NCBI GenBank assembly: GCA_023231425.1
Contig: JALNVI010000036.1
Coordinates: 1-28,336, forward strand
Reading direction: 5' to 3'
Source: Desulforhopalus sp.
Lineage (GTDB): Bacteria > Desulfobacterota > Desulfobulbia > Desulfobulbales > Desulfocapsaceae
DNA: 28,336 nt
The notes beneath the pieces were generated by a model. That model saw only the letters and a list, made by a program, of their open reading frames with translations, did no database searches and was not told the DNA's origin. Both the position numbers and the translations under genes were made by a program. Positions 8,182 to 16,150 of the stretch are shown one piece after another (the first letter of the stretch is position 1; the number at the start of each line of letters is the position of its first letter).

Positions 8182-8733
8182 TTAGAAGTCCTGACGATAT
8201 TCTTCGCCAAGTTCAAGACCGAGTGTGAAGGCCTTTTCGTTGAGTTCAACAAAGCCCTTCGGTACCCGTTCGGCAATGACTTCCATCAGGCTGTTCGGGT
8301 TGAACAGCGGCCTGATGCCGAAGAGGGTCCCGAGCATGGAAATATTAAAAACAATCGGCTTGCCGATCTTTTCCATCACCATGTCATAGATAGGAACACT
8401 GACCTGGTATGCATCTGCTTCCTTCGCCGGTTTGACAAAGTGGGGATCGGTGAGCAGTAGTCCGCCGGGGCGGATAATCCCTGCATATTGCGTGTAGACC
8501 GACTGGGTGAGACAGACAAGAATATCCGGCTGAAGAACGCCGGGATAGTTGATTGGTTCGTTTGAAAGGATGATATCGCTTCGGGTGGCACCTCCCCGTG
8601 CCGCAGCGCCGTAGCTCTGAGACTGGACGGCCTCCATTCCCTCTTTAATGACTGCTGCCTCGGCAAGAATAATGGCTGCGGTGATAACCCCCTGCCCGCC
8701 GGAACCGCTGAATACTATTCTGGTTCTTTCCAT
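8182..8733 (-). CDS. korC: 2-oxoacid:ferredoxin oxidoreductase, gamma subunit
   Basis: A 183 aa protein of the family that supplies the gamma domain of pyruvate/2-oxoglutarate:ferredoxin oxidoreductases. It opens with the characteristic FSGSGGQGV (residues 8-16), followed by QSYGAAARGGATRSDI. This is the last gene of a four-gene - strand operon in the order delta, alpha, beta, gamma. It begins 5 bases after the beta-subunit stop, with its GAGG ribosome site overlapping the end of that gene. With its partners it should oxidise a 2-oxoacid with CoA to acyl-CoA, CO2 and reduced ferredoxin in the cytoplasm. 2-oxoglutarate is the likely substrate from subunit organisation and from the adjacent glutamate dehydrogenase. 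A related branched 2-oxoacid remains possible. Confidence 0.9.
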   Translation of the reverse strand: MERTRIVFSGSGGQGVITAAIILAEAAVIKEGMEAVQSQSYGAAARGGATRSDIILSNEPINYPGVLQPDILVCLTQSVYTQYAGIIRPGGLLLTDPHFVKPAKEADAYQVSVPIYDMVMEKIGKPIVFNISMLGTLFGIRPLFNPNSLMEVIAERVPKGFVELNEKAFTLGLELGEEYRQDF

Positions 8734-8738
8734 GATGA

Positions 8739-9539
8739 TTACCTCTTGCTCGCGCGTTCAATGATTTTGTTATATTCGCTGCAGTATTCAGGTTTGTCTT
8801 CATCTACAAAGATACCGCGTGCGATGAGTGAAGGATTGTCTTCGAGCTCTTTGGAGCCGAGTTTCCCGGTGATTTCTTTAAACCACTCCAGCATATTGAC
8901 TGCGCTCCCCTTTTTATTCTTACGACCATAGTATGTGGGGCACTGACTCATGATTTCCACCACGGAAAAACCTTTATGCTGAATAGCTTTCTTCAGATAG
9001 GTGACGGCCTCGGCTACGTGATAGGTCGTGGTACGGGCGACAAAGGTTGCTCCGGCTGCTTCCGCCAGTTTGACAACGTCAAAGGCGTTGTCGATGGAGG
9101 AGTATGGCGCTGTTGTTGCCATGGTGCCGACTCCGGAGAGTGGTGAATACTGGCCGCCGGTCATGCCGTAGATGCGGTTGTTCATTACAATTGCGGTCAT
9201 GTCGATATTACGACGACAGGCGTGGATGAAGTGGTTCCCACCGATGGCCAGGGCATCTCCATCCCCCATGGGGACAATGACGTTGAGTTCTGGTTTGGCC
9301 ATTTTTACGCCGGTGGCACAGGCCAGGGCACGTCCATGCATGGTATGCAGGGAGTGGAAGTCAACATAACCGGAGATCCGTGCGGAGCAGCCGATTCCAG
9401 AGGTCATGACGATGTCACTTTTAGAAATCCCGAGATCTTCAATGGCCCGCAGCAGTGAATTGAGAATGGTGCCGTGGCCACAGCCCTCGCACCACATCTG
9501 AGGGAAAAATCTGTCACGAATATATTCTTGAACTGCCAT
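8739..9539 (-). CDS. korB: 2-oxoacid:ferredoxin oxidoreductase, beta (TPP-binding) subunit
   Basis: A 266 aa subunit that binds thiamine diphosphate and an iron-sulfur cluster. MWCEGCGHG gives Cys17 and Cys20, SGIGCSAR gives Cys51, and the thiamine diphosphate motif GDGDALAIGGNH spans about residues 92-103. MNNRIYGMTGGQ follows. The length is normal for the short beta subunits of the four-subunit type. It follows the alpha gene by 3 bases, so the two are surely co-translated. This subunit carries the catalytic centre where the 2-oxoacid is decarboxylated. No unusual residues were seen in the motifs. The C-terminal region after YYGRKNKKGSA is typical of 2-oxoglutarate-type enzymes as I recall them, but substrate choice is not proven by sequence. 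Confidence 0.93.
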   Translation of the reverse strand: MAVQEYIRDRFFPQMWCEGCGHGTILNSLLRAIEDLGISKSDIVMTSGIGCSARISGYVDFHSLHTMHGRALACATGVKMAKPELNVIVPMGDGDALAIGGNHFIHACRRNIDMTAIVMNNRIYGMTGGQYSPLSGVGTMATTAPYSSIDNAFDVVKLAEAAGATFVARTTTYHVAEAVTYLKKAIQHKGFSVVEIMSQCPTYYGRKNKKGSAVNMLEWFKEITGKLGSKELEDNPSLIARGIFVDEDKPEYCSEYNKIIERASKR

Positions 9540-9542
9540 TTG

Positions 9543-10691
9543 TCACACTCCTCTCCCCTGAATCATACGCAGGGATCTCTTTATATCCAAAGGTGAAATC
9601 AACTTGCCATCGGTACGGTTGGCAAGAAAAACACGATTCGGTTTTCTCACGGCAGCACGAACGTGTGCTGTTAACTGGCCCATATTCATTTCGCAGACCA
9701 GTACCGCCCGGGCACTATCACATTTTTCACGGATAAGTTCTTTCGGGAAGGGCCAGATGGATTGCAGTTCCAGTACACCAAGTCTTTCCCCCCGGAGACG
9801 GCGCTCAGTTGCAAGATGGATCGCTGAACGGGCGGAAGAACCGTAGGAAACCAGCACATACTGGGCATCATCCATGAAATGTTCTTTATAACGGGTGATG
9901 TCTTTAACGTTGTTTTCGATCTTGTCTACGAGGTGATGCAGCAGGTCGTTGATATAGGTTGGGTCTGCAGTGGGGAAGCCCCACATGTCGTGAAAAAGCC
10001 CCGTTACATTGTAACGATGAACATCGCCGAAATCGGACATCGGCAGACGACCGTCTTCGCGGGGAAGATAGGGATGGTAGTTTACGCCTTCCGGCAGTGA
10101 GGTGCGCAGGCGGTCAACGACATGCAGTTCACCTTCTGTCGGGATTTCCAGTTTTGCCCGGAGGTGACCGACGGCTTCGTCGAAAAGCAGGATGACGGGA
10201 GTCCGGTAGGTTTCAGCAAGGTTGAACGCATCAACGGTCATCTGAAAGATGTCCTGATGGTTGGAGGCTGTAAGGGCGATAATACTGTGGTCACCGTGGG
10301 TTCCCCAGCGTGCCTGGTTAATATCTCCCTGGGCAACGTGGGTCGGGTTCCCGGTGGACGGGCCACCGCGCTGAACGTTGGCAACCACACACGGAACTTC
10401 TGCCATACAGGCATAGCCGATGGCTTCCTGCTTTAGCGAAAAGCCCGGACCGGAGGTGGCGGTAAGTACTTTTTTGCCCGTGAGAGAGGCACCGATGATG
10501 GCACTCATGGCGGCAATCTCATCTTCCATCTGAATGAATGTACCGCCGTGTTGCGGCAGACGTGCTGCGAGAAGTTCAGCAATTTCAGTAGAAGGAGTAA
10601 TGGGATAGCCGGCAAAGAAACTGCAGCCGGCGTAGAGGGCACCCTCGACACAAGCCTCGTTGCCCTGAACAAATTTGATTTTTTTAGTCAT
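9543..10691 (-). CDS. korA: 2-oxoacid:ferredoxin oxidoreductase, alpha subunit
   Basis: A 382 aa alpha subunit. The pyrimidine-binding motif YPITPSTE starts at Tyr29, followed by MEDEIAAMSAIIGASLTGKK and TATSGPGFSLKQEAIG, which are hallmark stretches of this family. The C-terminal third has the VLVSYGSSARSAIHLA and LELQSIWPFP segments of the second domain. The length fits KorA rather than the fused pyruvate enzyme of over 1100 aa. Its ATG overlaps the stop of the preceding ferredoxin gene (TAATG), with GAGG upstream, so translation is coupled. Together with the beta, gamma and delta subunits it forms the cytoplasmic complex that links 2-oxoglutarate to succinyl-CoA and ferredoxin. In anaerobes such enzymes can run in either direction. 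Confidence 0.93.
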   Translation of the reverse strand: MTKKIKFVQGNEACVEGALYAGCSFFAGYPITPSTEIAELLAARLPQHGGTFIQMEDEIAAMSAIIGASLTGKKVLTATSGPGFSLKQEAIGYACMAEVPCVVANVQRGGPSTGNPTHVAQGDINQARWGTHGDHSIIALTASNHQDIFQMTVDAFNLAETYRTPVILLFDEAVGHLRAKLEIPTEGELHVVDRLRTSLPEGVNYHPYLPREDGRLPMSDFGDVHRYNVTGLFHDMWGFPTADPTYINDLLHHLVDKIENNVKDITRYKEHFMDDAQYVLVSYGSSARSAIHLATERRLRGERLGVLELQSIWPFPKELIREKCDSARAVLVCEMNMGQLTAHVRAAVRKPNRVFLANRTDGKLISPLDIKRSLRMIQGRGV

Positions 10692-10906
10692 TATACCTCT
10701 TCCTCCTCTTCGATAACCCTGATTGCCAGATCAGGACACCGCATTTCACATAACTTGCAGAGAATACAGTCCTCAGGCCGGACAGCCGTTGAGCACCCTT
10801 CGTCATTAAGTTCCAGAACATTTTTCGGGCAGAAGGCCACACAGATACCGCAGCCTTTGCACCAGCTCTGGTTGATGGCAATCTCTTTGAGTTTTTTCTT
10901 CGCCAT
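10691..10906 (-). CDS. korD: 2-oxoacid:ferredoxin oxidoreductase, delta (2x[4Fe-4S]) subunit
   Basis: A small ferredoxin-like protein of about 71 aa with two four-cysteine motifs, CKGCGICVAFCP and CILCKLCEMRCP, each able to hold a [4Fe-4S] cluster. It ends in an acidic tail (EEEEEV). It is the first gene of the kor operon, and its stop overlaps the start of the alpha gene. I chose the ATG at 10906, which has AAGAGG nine bases upstream. An in-frame TTG at 10927 would add seven residues but lacks a better ribosome site. The protein passes electrons from the catalytic beta subunit to free ferredoxin. Confidence 0.9.
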   Translation of the reverse strand: MAKKKLKEIAINQSWCKGCGICVAFCPKNVLELNDEGCSTAVRPEDCILCKLCEMRCPDLAIRVIEEEEEV

Positions 10907-11351
10907 ACCTTGCAACCTCTTGTTCAAATCATCAAAAGGATCGTTTGAAACCGCAGTATCGTCAGTTTTTCATCCTGAAATGAAGCTGACGGAGGGCAGT
11001 TTGTTATGAACCTGGTTTTTTGTTTCCCGGCCGGCGAATACCTTTTCGCCTGACTTTGTGGGGAAACTTCCTGGAATGCGCAGCGGTGAAATCACTGCTG
11101 TTCTCAGGGGAAGCAACTATCATGCCGGAAACGGTGGATGTTGTCTCTCCTGAATATTTTAAAGGTATCTTTTTGTTCTTACGATAAAAAAAAATCAATA
11201 ATAGAGCTGTCAGGTGACTCCGGTGTTGCAGAGAGAACGCAGGGACATTGATGAAATGCTCAAAATACTTTTCTGCTGTGCCTGTCTCTTCCTGATAATA
11301 TAACGTTTTATCAGTATGTTACGTCTATAATGATCAAATAATCAAAACGGT
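10907..11351. other. Non-coding stretch upstream of the kor operon
   Basis: About 445 bases between the kor operon and the SIMPL-domain gene. It should contain the kor promoter and the end of the gshB-SIMPL transcript. I see AT-rich stretches near 11180-11200 and 11290-11345 but no convincing promoter, riboswitch or T-tailed hairpin, and no credible small gene. Confidence 0.4.
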
Positions 11352-12116
11352 TCATCCTTTCGGAATTACTTCATAGTGAACCGTTACCCGTCCTGCGAAG
11401 GAATAGAGGCTGCGCGGAATCCTTGTAAGGGGCGCAGAGGGTTCGATTGGGGAAATTCGGTTTTCGGACTGCTGTACAGTCGGCTCTTCATCTACGGGGG
11501 TGAAACTTTCTGAAAAAGAAATCGGTTGCAGGCGGACTCCCAGACTTTTTTCATAGATCGCTTTGCGAGCCTGCAGGTCGGCGAGGGCGTTGTTGAGCAG
11601 ACGTTCTTTCATCTCTTTCAGATTCTTATGATCAAGCGTGATCCCCGCGAAGTGAAGATCACGGTAGCTGTCGCAGAGTTCAGCCACGGCCTGCAGCTGA
11701 CTCTCCTTTCGCACGGGGATATAGAGGATGTTATCGACTTCATATTCCTTTGGTTTTGAGCTGAAGAGCCCATATCTCGGGGTGGTGGAGAAGCGGGAAC
11801 CCGTGATAGCGCCAGCGGGGATGCCGGAGTTTGTAAGGTGCCCGAGTATCTCGGCACGAATATTGTGGTTCTCAGTGAGGGCTTCGTGCAGCCGTGCATG
11901 GCGGGTACGGATGCCGACGGTTACGATGCCACTTTCGACGGGCTGGTCAATCCGGGCTTCGCCAGTGAGGGTGACTGTCTGTCTCTCCGGGAGAAGGAGC
12001 CCTGCCCGTGCTGTCGGAGTTCCCCGCAGTTCAGTTTCCGCAGCGGCGGAAAGAGGCAGGAGCAGGGCGGCCGCAAGGCTGAGGCTGGAGAGACGGACGA
12101 TAATGCTGGCAGACAT
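11352..12116 (-). CDS. Secreted SIMPL-domain (DUF541) protein
   Basis: A 254 aa protein with a clear signal peptide (residues 1 to about 26, hydrophobic core LSLAAALLLPLSAAA, cleavage likely after AAA before ET). The mature part has the SIMPL/DUF541 layout: VTLTGEARIDQPVESGIVTVGI near the start, TPRYGLFSSKPKEYEVDNILYIPV in the middle (written here as one stretch split by the TT-PRY turn), and a C-terminal VTVHYEVIP strand. Family members are periplasmic or outer-membrane associated and have loosely defined roles, including stress tolerance. It follows gshB by 58 bases on the same strand, so the two are probably co-transcribed. I know of no established link between SIMPL proteins and glutathione, so the pairing may simply reflect shared stress regulation. 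Confidence 0.8.
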   Translation of the reverse strand: MSASIIVRLSSLSLAAALLLPLSAAAETELRGTPTARAGLLLPERQTVTLTGEARIDQPVESGIVTVGIRTRHARLHEALTENHNIRAEILGHLTNSGIPAGAITGSRFSTTPRYGLFSSKPKEYEVDNILYIPVRKESQLQAVAELCDSYRDLHFAGITLDHKNLKEMKERLLNNALADLQARKAIYEKSLGVRLQPISFSESFTPVDEEPTVQQSENRISPIEPSAPLTRIPRSLYSFAGRVTVHYEVIPKG

Positions 12117-12174
12117 GGATTATTCTCTTGTTGATGAAAACGGAGTGTTTTGTTGATCCGATGCTGCACAATAA

Positions 12175-13125
12175 TCAGCGGGCCGCCACCTTGCGTTCCA
12201 CTGCCTCAATCAGGCGGACGGCGATATCTTCACCGCTGTCGGCGGCAATTTCGCGCATGCAGGTTGGGCTGGTGACGTTAATCTCGGTAATGTGCCCGTC
12301 AATGACATCGAGACCGACCAGCATCAGGCCGAGCTGTTGAATCAGCGGTTTCACCTTCGCACAGATCTCTTTCTCCCGTTGAGTCAGCGCCTGGGTGACG
12401 CCCTTGCCTCCGGCGGCGAGGTTGGCGCGGAACTCTCCTCCCTGGGGAATTCGCGCAAGGCCGTGGGCCGGTGCCTCTCCGTCTACCAGGAGAATGCGTT
12501 TGTCACCCTGGGTTACGTTGGGGAGAAAGCCCTGCACCATCAGGGTTCGGTTGCCGTTGCCGAGGGATTCGAGGATTGCTCCCGTGTTGCTGCCCCCCTT
12601 CTCCATCTTGAAGATTCCCGTGCCGCCCATGCCGTCCATTGGTTTGATCACTGCCTGCCTTTCAGCATCGATAAAGGCTCGTATTCTCGACATGTTTCGG
12701 GTAATAAGAGTCTTCGGTGTCAGCTCTGGGAAGTAGCTGATAAAAAACTTTTCATTGACCCGCCTGAGGCTTTCCGGCGGATTGACGACGAGGGTTCCTT
12801 TGCGTTCCGCCATCTCCAGGATGTAGGTGCTGTAGATATACTCCATGTCGAAGGGCGGATCTTTACGCATCAGGATGGCGTCGAAGTCGGAGAGGGGGAA
12901 GGTCTCTTTTTCTCCGAGGGTTGCATAATCTTTCCTCTGGTCAGTCACCGTCACCTGCTGTGCGGTTACCTGCGCCTCACCCTCTTCAACAAAGAGGTCG
13001 CCCTGCTGAAAATAGAAGATGCGATGACCGCGCGCCTGAGCGGCGAGCATCATGGCAAAGGTGGAGTCCTTCCAGGTCTTGAGGGTGGTGATGTCGTCCA
13101 TCAGAATACCGATAGAAAGCTGCAT
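12175..13125 (-). CDS. gshB: Glutathione synthetase
   Basis: A 316 aa ATP-grasp enzyme, about the length of the E. coli protein. It should join gamma-glutamylcysteine and glycine, using ATP, to make glutathione in the cytoplasm. Visible family features are the N-terminal GILMDDITTLKTWKDST, the RKDPPFDMEYIYST segment, the ATP-binding loop KPMDGMGGTGIF starting at Lys161, GDKRILLVDGE, RIPQGGEFRANLAAGG, and the C-terminal EINVTSPTCMREI. GGGAG eight bases before the ATG supports the start. It heads a two-gene - strand unit with the SIMPL gene. The partner enzyme gshA lies about 6 kb away on the + strand, so the pathway is complete in the window but not in one operon. Confidence 0.96.
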   Translation of the reverse strand: MQLSIGILMDDITTLKTWKDSTFAMMLAAQARGHRIFYFQQGDLFVEEGEAQVTAQQVTVTDQRKDYATLGEKETFPLSDFDAILMRKDPPFDMEYIYSTYILEMAERKGTLVVNPPESLRRVNEKFFISYFPELTPKTLITRNMSRIRAFIDAERQAVIKPMDGMGGTGIFKMEKGGSNTGAILESLGNGNRTLMVQGFLPNVTQGDKRILLVDGEAPAHGLARIPQGGEFRANLAAGGKGVTQALTQREKEICAKVKPLIQQLGLMLVGLDVIDGHITEINVTSPTCMREIAADSGEDIAVRLIEAVERKVAAR

Positions 13126-13530
13126 GCGTGTTCTCCCTGCATTGTATTTAATAAATGTTTATCAATGTAATATTTATTGCCTTGTAATTCTGCAAGGGGG
13201 GCAGGGAAAATATGTTGCATTGCCGCGTGGTTGTGAGGGGGGCGTTTCTCTACAGCGACACAGAAAAAATTGTTGGGGATGTCTTGACGCAGATGCTCAG
13301 AGAGGCAGGAGATGGTGCCTTTGCTCTGGAGAATACCCGGACAGATTACCGCTTACAGTGTTGAAATAGGGACAAATAATGTGATCGCGGTTTAAAAACA
13401 GGAGGGTTGAATATTGAGCCTGCCCGCAGAGGTGAATTTTACATCGTGCTGGTGCTGCAAAACCACCGTGAAATTTTTCTGATGGTTTTGCAGCAATTTT
13501 TAGAAAGGCGTTATTTAGCTGTGAGACTTT
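13126..13530. other. Intergenic stretch holding the probable gshB promoter region
   Basis: About 405 bases. Near gshB the sequence is AT-rich. On the - strand a possible promoter reads TTGCAG, 17 bases, TATTAC, about 30 bases upstream of the ribosome site. A 7-bp inverted repeat (AATAAAT at 13150-13156, ATTTATT at 13172-13178) could be an operator. The rest, 13200-13450, shows nothing I can identify. Confidence 0.35.
13453..13495. terminator. 13-bp perfect hairpin downstream of katA
   Basis: TGCTGCAAAACCA (13453-13465) pairs perfectly with 13483-13495. It starts 36 bases past the katA stop. The run ATTTTTAG follows on the + strand, so the classical terminator orientation is +, while the only adjacent transcript is the - strand katA message. 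It may act in both directions. Confidence 0.5.
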
Positions 13531-14970
13531 TTACATGCCAAGAGCTTTCGCGACACCCTCTCCATAGGCAGGGTCTGCCTTCCGGCAGTTTTCGATATGG
13601 CGTTTTTTGATCTCATCCGGAGCATCACCCAGTGCCCGTGCGGTATTTTCGAAGAGTACCTGTTGCTGATCCGGCTTCATGAGACGGAAAAGCATTCTCG
13701 GCTGGCTGTAATAATCGTCATCATCTTCCCGGGCATCCCAGTAATCCATGGCACCTTTCAACTCCAGCGGGGGCTCTTTGAACTCAGGCTGTTGCTGCCA
13801 TTCACCCTGGCTGTTTGGTTCATAGCCAAGTGTCGAACCATGATTGCCATCAACCCGCATGGCACCGTCACGGTGGTAAGAGTGGAAGGGACAGCGTGCT
13901 GCATTTACTGGTATGAGGTGGTGGTTGACCCCAAGACGATAACGTTGTGTATCCCCGTAGGAAAAGAGTCGGCCCTGGAGCATCTTGTCCGGTGAGTAGC
14001 CAATCCCCGGAACGATATTTGACGGATTGAATGCGGCCTGCTCTACCTCGGCAAAATAGTTGTCTGGGTTACGGTTCAACTCCAGTTCGCCCACCTCAAT
14101 AAGGGGATATTTGCCATGGGGCCATACTTTTGTCAGGTCAAAGGGATTGAAGGGGAAATTCTCTGCTTCTTTTTCAGGAACGACCTGAATTTTCATAATC
14201 CACTTTGGAAAATTCTTCTTCTCAATGGCTTCAAGAAGATCCCTCCCGTGGCTCTCCCGGTCTTTACCAACTAATATTTCTGCTTCCTGGTCCGTAAGAT
14301 TTTTGATTCCCTGGCAGGTTTTGAAATGGAATTTTACCCAGAAACGCTCGTTTTTCGCATTGATCAGGCTGAATGTATGGCTGCCGAAGCCGTCCATATT
14401 ACGAAATGAAGCCGGGATTCCCCTGTCACTCATGGTGATTGTTATCTGATGCAGCGCCTCGGGAAGAAGTGTCCAGTAATCCCAGTTATTTTTCGCACTG
14501 CGCAGATTGGTACGGGGATCACGTTTAACAACGTGATTCAAGTCCGGAAATTTCATGGGATCACGCAGAAAGAAGACGGGAGTGTTATTCCCTACGAGGT
14601 CCCAGTTTCCCTGGCCAGTGTAAAATTTGAGGGCAAATCCTCGAATATCACGTTCTGCATCGGCGGCTCCGCGCTCACCGGCAACAGTGGAAAAGCGGGC
14701 AAAAAGTTCTGTCTTTTTCCCAATTTCTGAAAAGATATCTGCCTTGCTGTATTTTGTGATATCGTGGGTGACTGTAAAGGTTCCATAGGCTCCCCAGCCT
14801 TTGGCATGCATTCTTCTCTCAGGGATAACTTCACGATCAAAGTGAGCCATCTTTTCAATATACCAGGGGTCCTGCATCATCATTGGTCCCCGCGGACCGG
14901 CAGTAAGTGCATTCTGATTCTCAACTACCGGTGCCCCTGCATTTGTTGTAAGCCGTTTCTTTTCTGTCAT
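13531..14970 (-). CDS. katA: Monofunctional haem catalase (small-subunit clade)
   Basis: A 479 aa catalase, the size of small-subunit haem enzymes, that breaks down hydrogen peroxide. The active-site stretch PERRMHAKGWGAYG carries the distal His55. FARFSTVAGERGAADAERD and the GNNTPVFFLRDPMKFPD stretch with the active-site Asn follow, and RLFSYGDTQRYRLG holds the proximal haem-ligand Tyr338. I chose the ATG at 14970 because GAGGA lies five bases upstream. An in-frame upstream ATG would add 15 residues that have no family match. It lies 100 bases downstream of perR on the same strand, with a near-perfect PerR/Fur-type palindrome in the gap, so peroxide-responsive control is likely. A catalase fits oxygen or peroxide defence in an organism whose other genes look anaerobic. 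Confidence 0.96.
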   Translation of the reverse strand: MTEKKRLTTNAGAPVVENQNALTAGPRGPMMMQDPWYIEKMAHFDREVIPERRMHAKGWGAYGTFTVTHDITKYSKADIFSEIGKKTELFARFSTVAGERGAADAERDIRGFALKFYTGQGNWDLVGNNTPVFFLRDPMKFPDLNHVVKRDPRTNLRSAKNNWDYWTLLPEALHQITITMSDRGIPASFRNMDGFGSHTFSLINAKNERFWVKFHFKTCQGIKNLTDQEAEILVGKDRESHGRDLLEAIEKKNFPKWIMKIQVVPEKEAENFPFNPFDLTKVWPHGKYPLIEVGELELNRNPDNYFAEVEQAAFNPSNIVPGIGYSPDKMLQGRLFSYGDTQRYRLGVNHHLIPVNAARCPFHSYHRDGAMRVDGNHGSTLGYEPNSQGEWQQQPEFKEPPLELKGAMDYWDAREDDDDYYSQPRMLFRLMKPDQQQVLFENTARALGDAPDEIKKRHIENCRKADPAYGEGVAKALGM

Positions 14971-15007
14971 TTTGTCCTCGTTTTTTGGTAGTACCATGTT
15001 TGGAATA

Positions 15008-15030
15008 ATTAACATCTCCTGACTGTTAAT
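15008..15030. promoter_or_regulatory. Inverted repeat in the katA promoter region
   Basis: ATTAACA (15008-15014) and TGTTAAT (15024-15030) form a 7-bp inverted repeat spaced by 9 bases, between the PerR-like box and the katA start. It overlaps the region where the katA promoter should be. It could be a second operator or a chance palindrome. Confidence 0.35.
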
Positions 15031-15037
15031 CTCTGGA

Positions 15038-15050
15038 GATAATCATTATC
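15038..15050. promoter_or_regulatory. PerR/Fur-type operator upstream of katA
   Basis: GATAATCATTATC is a perfect 6-1-6 palindrome matching the core of the Per box (TTATAATNATTATAA). It lies about 70 bases upstream of the katA start and just past the perR stop. With a PerR-like gene next to it, control of katA by PerR is the simplest reading. A Fur paralogue could also bind. Confidence 0.75.
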
Positions 15051-15070
15051 CTTCGTGGGCAAAAAAAATC

Positions 15071-15505
15071 TCATTCCTTCTGGCACTCTGCGCACAGCCC
15101 GAAAAAATCAAGGCGGTGGTTTGTGATTACAAAGCCCGTCTCTTTGGAAACTTCTTCAATGATTGCAGCTGTATCAAGCATTGGTGGATCAATTATTTTT
15201 CTACATCTGGTGCAGATGGCATGAGGGTGTGGCCAGGGCTTGCGCCCATCGTAACGATTTCCCATCTCACTGAATTCCAGCTCCAGGACCTCCTGTTCTG
15301 ATTTGAGCAGATGAAGAGTCTTGTAGACGGTGGCAAGACTCAGAGTTGGGTATTGGGGTAAAAGACCTGTATAAATTTCTTCTGCAGAGGGGTGGCTGTC
15401 GGTGTTCAGTAAAAAGGCAATGACAGCATACCGCTGCGGCGTAATACGGACCCCTTCTTTTTTTAGTGAAGCAACAAGCTTTGCCAGTTTTTCTTTAATA
15501 TCCAT
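15071..15505 (-). CDS. perR: Fur-family peroxide-sensing repressor, PerR type
   Basis: A 144 aa Fur-family regulator. The winged-helix part holds GVRITPQRYAVIAFL and LSLATVYKTLHLL, the latter being the recognition helix. The structural zinc pairs are Cys98/Cys101 (ICTRC) and Cys138/Cys141 (LCAEC). Regulatory-metal ligands correspond to His38, Asp86, His93, His95 and Asp106. In Bacillus PerR the equivalent of Asp106 is an aspartate, and an aspartate there favours peroxide sensing by histidine oxidation; Fur has glutamate. Asp106 in KIIDPP therefore supports PerR over Fur. The next gene on the strand is katA, and Per-box-like palindromes lie before both genes, implying autoregulation. No strong ribosome site is near the ATG; GAGGAAAAGGG is about 16 bases away. 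Confidence 0.9.
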   Translation of the reverse strand: MDIKEKLAKLVASLKKEGVRITPQRYAVIAFLLNTDSHPSAEEIYTGLLPQYPTLSLATVYKTLHLLKSEQEVLELEFSEMGNRYDGRKPWPHPHAICTRCRKIIDPPMLDTAAIIEEVSKETGFVITNHRLDFFGLCAECQKE

Positions 15506-15654
15506 TATTATGCTGTTGTTACCCTTTTCCTCTTTCTCTTGTGCTCTGGAGATGGTTGATCATTCGGTGGCAAATATTTAGATTCGCCCATGAGAGAGTC
15601 TCGAACAGTCACAATAGGGTGTTGTTCCTGCCTCTCTCCACAATAGAACATATA

Positions 15655-15685
15655 TGATAATGATTATTAATGGAATAACTATTAT
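15655..15685. promoter_or_regulatory. Tandem PerR/Fur-type boxes upstream of perR
   Basis: TGATAATGATTATTA (15655-15669, core ATAATGATTAT) is followed 18 bases later by a weaker copy ATAACTATTAT (15675-15685). The centre-to-centre spacing of 18 bases is close to two helical turns, suggesting cooperative binding. The boxes lie about 150 bases upstream of perR, so the perR message would have a long leader. Confidence 0.65.
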
Positions 15686-16150
15686 CACTAAAGAATTGTT
15701 CTATACGACAGGGTCGAGGGGTGGTTTTGCGGCTGGGAAGGGACGTCCTTCTTGAGGAAGTGAGCCGCTCAGGAGTTTGTAATAAGGCCGAAAATCTTAG
15801 AGAAAAGGTGGGCGAAGTGTACGATACGCTCACATTTATGGATGTGGAAGTTTTGCTGGGCAAAAACGGCCTCATCAAAGGAGTTATCAACCAAGAAGAG
15901 AAAGACTGGTGAAGGGCTTGGACTTCCACTCAATGGTTTTGAGGCAGCCTTTGGCACATAGCGTAAAAAGAATTATACCTTAGGGGAGTGGAACTATACT
16001 CTCTGTATTCAAATAACAGGGAGAAATTGAATAGTCGTTACTATTTTGCTGCGTCGATACTCTTTGCAAGGAAATGAGAATATCTAATTGTTGAAACTCA
16101 TCTATCATAAAATGTTTCTGAATCTAATAAAACCATAATAAAGAAGGTTA
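15686..16150. other. Region between perR and the methyltransferase; unassigned short frame 15721-15912
   Basis: An open frame of 63 codons starts with GTG at 15721 and stops at 15912. The readable sequence appears to carry on in another frame to a stop near 15960 (TGEGLGLPLNGFEAAFGT). This could be a decayed gene fragment, but I do not recognise it and no ribosome site is clear. The rest, up to 16150, is AT-rich and probably holds the methyltransferase promoter, which I cannot place with confidence. Confidence 0.3.

Noticed and set aside
12292..13170. Open frame on the + strand (292 codons)
   Set aside because: Antisense to gshB, which has the full ATP-grasp pattern. No start signal or family match.
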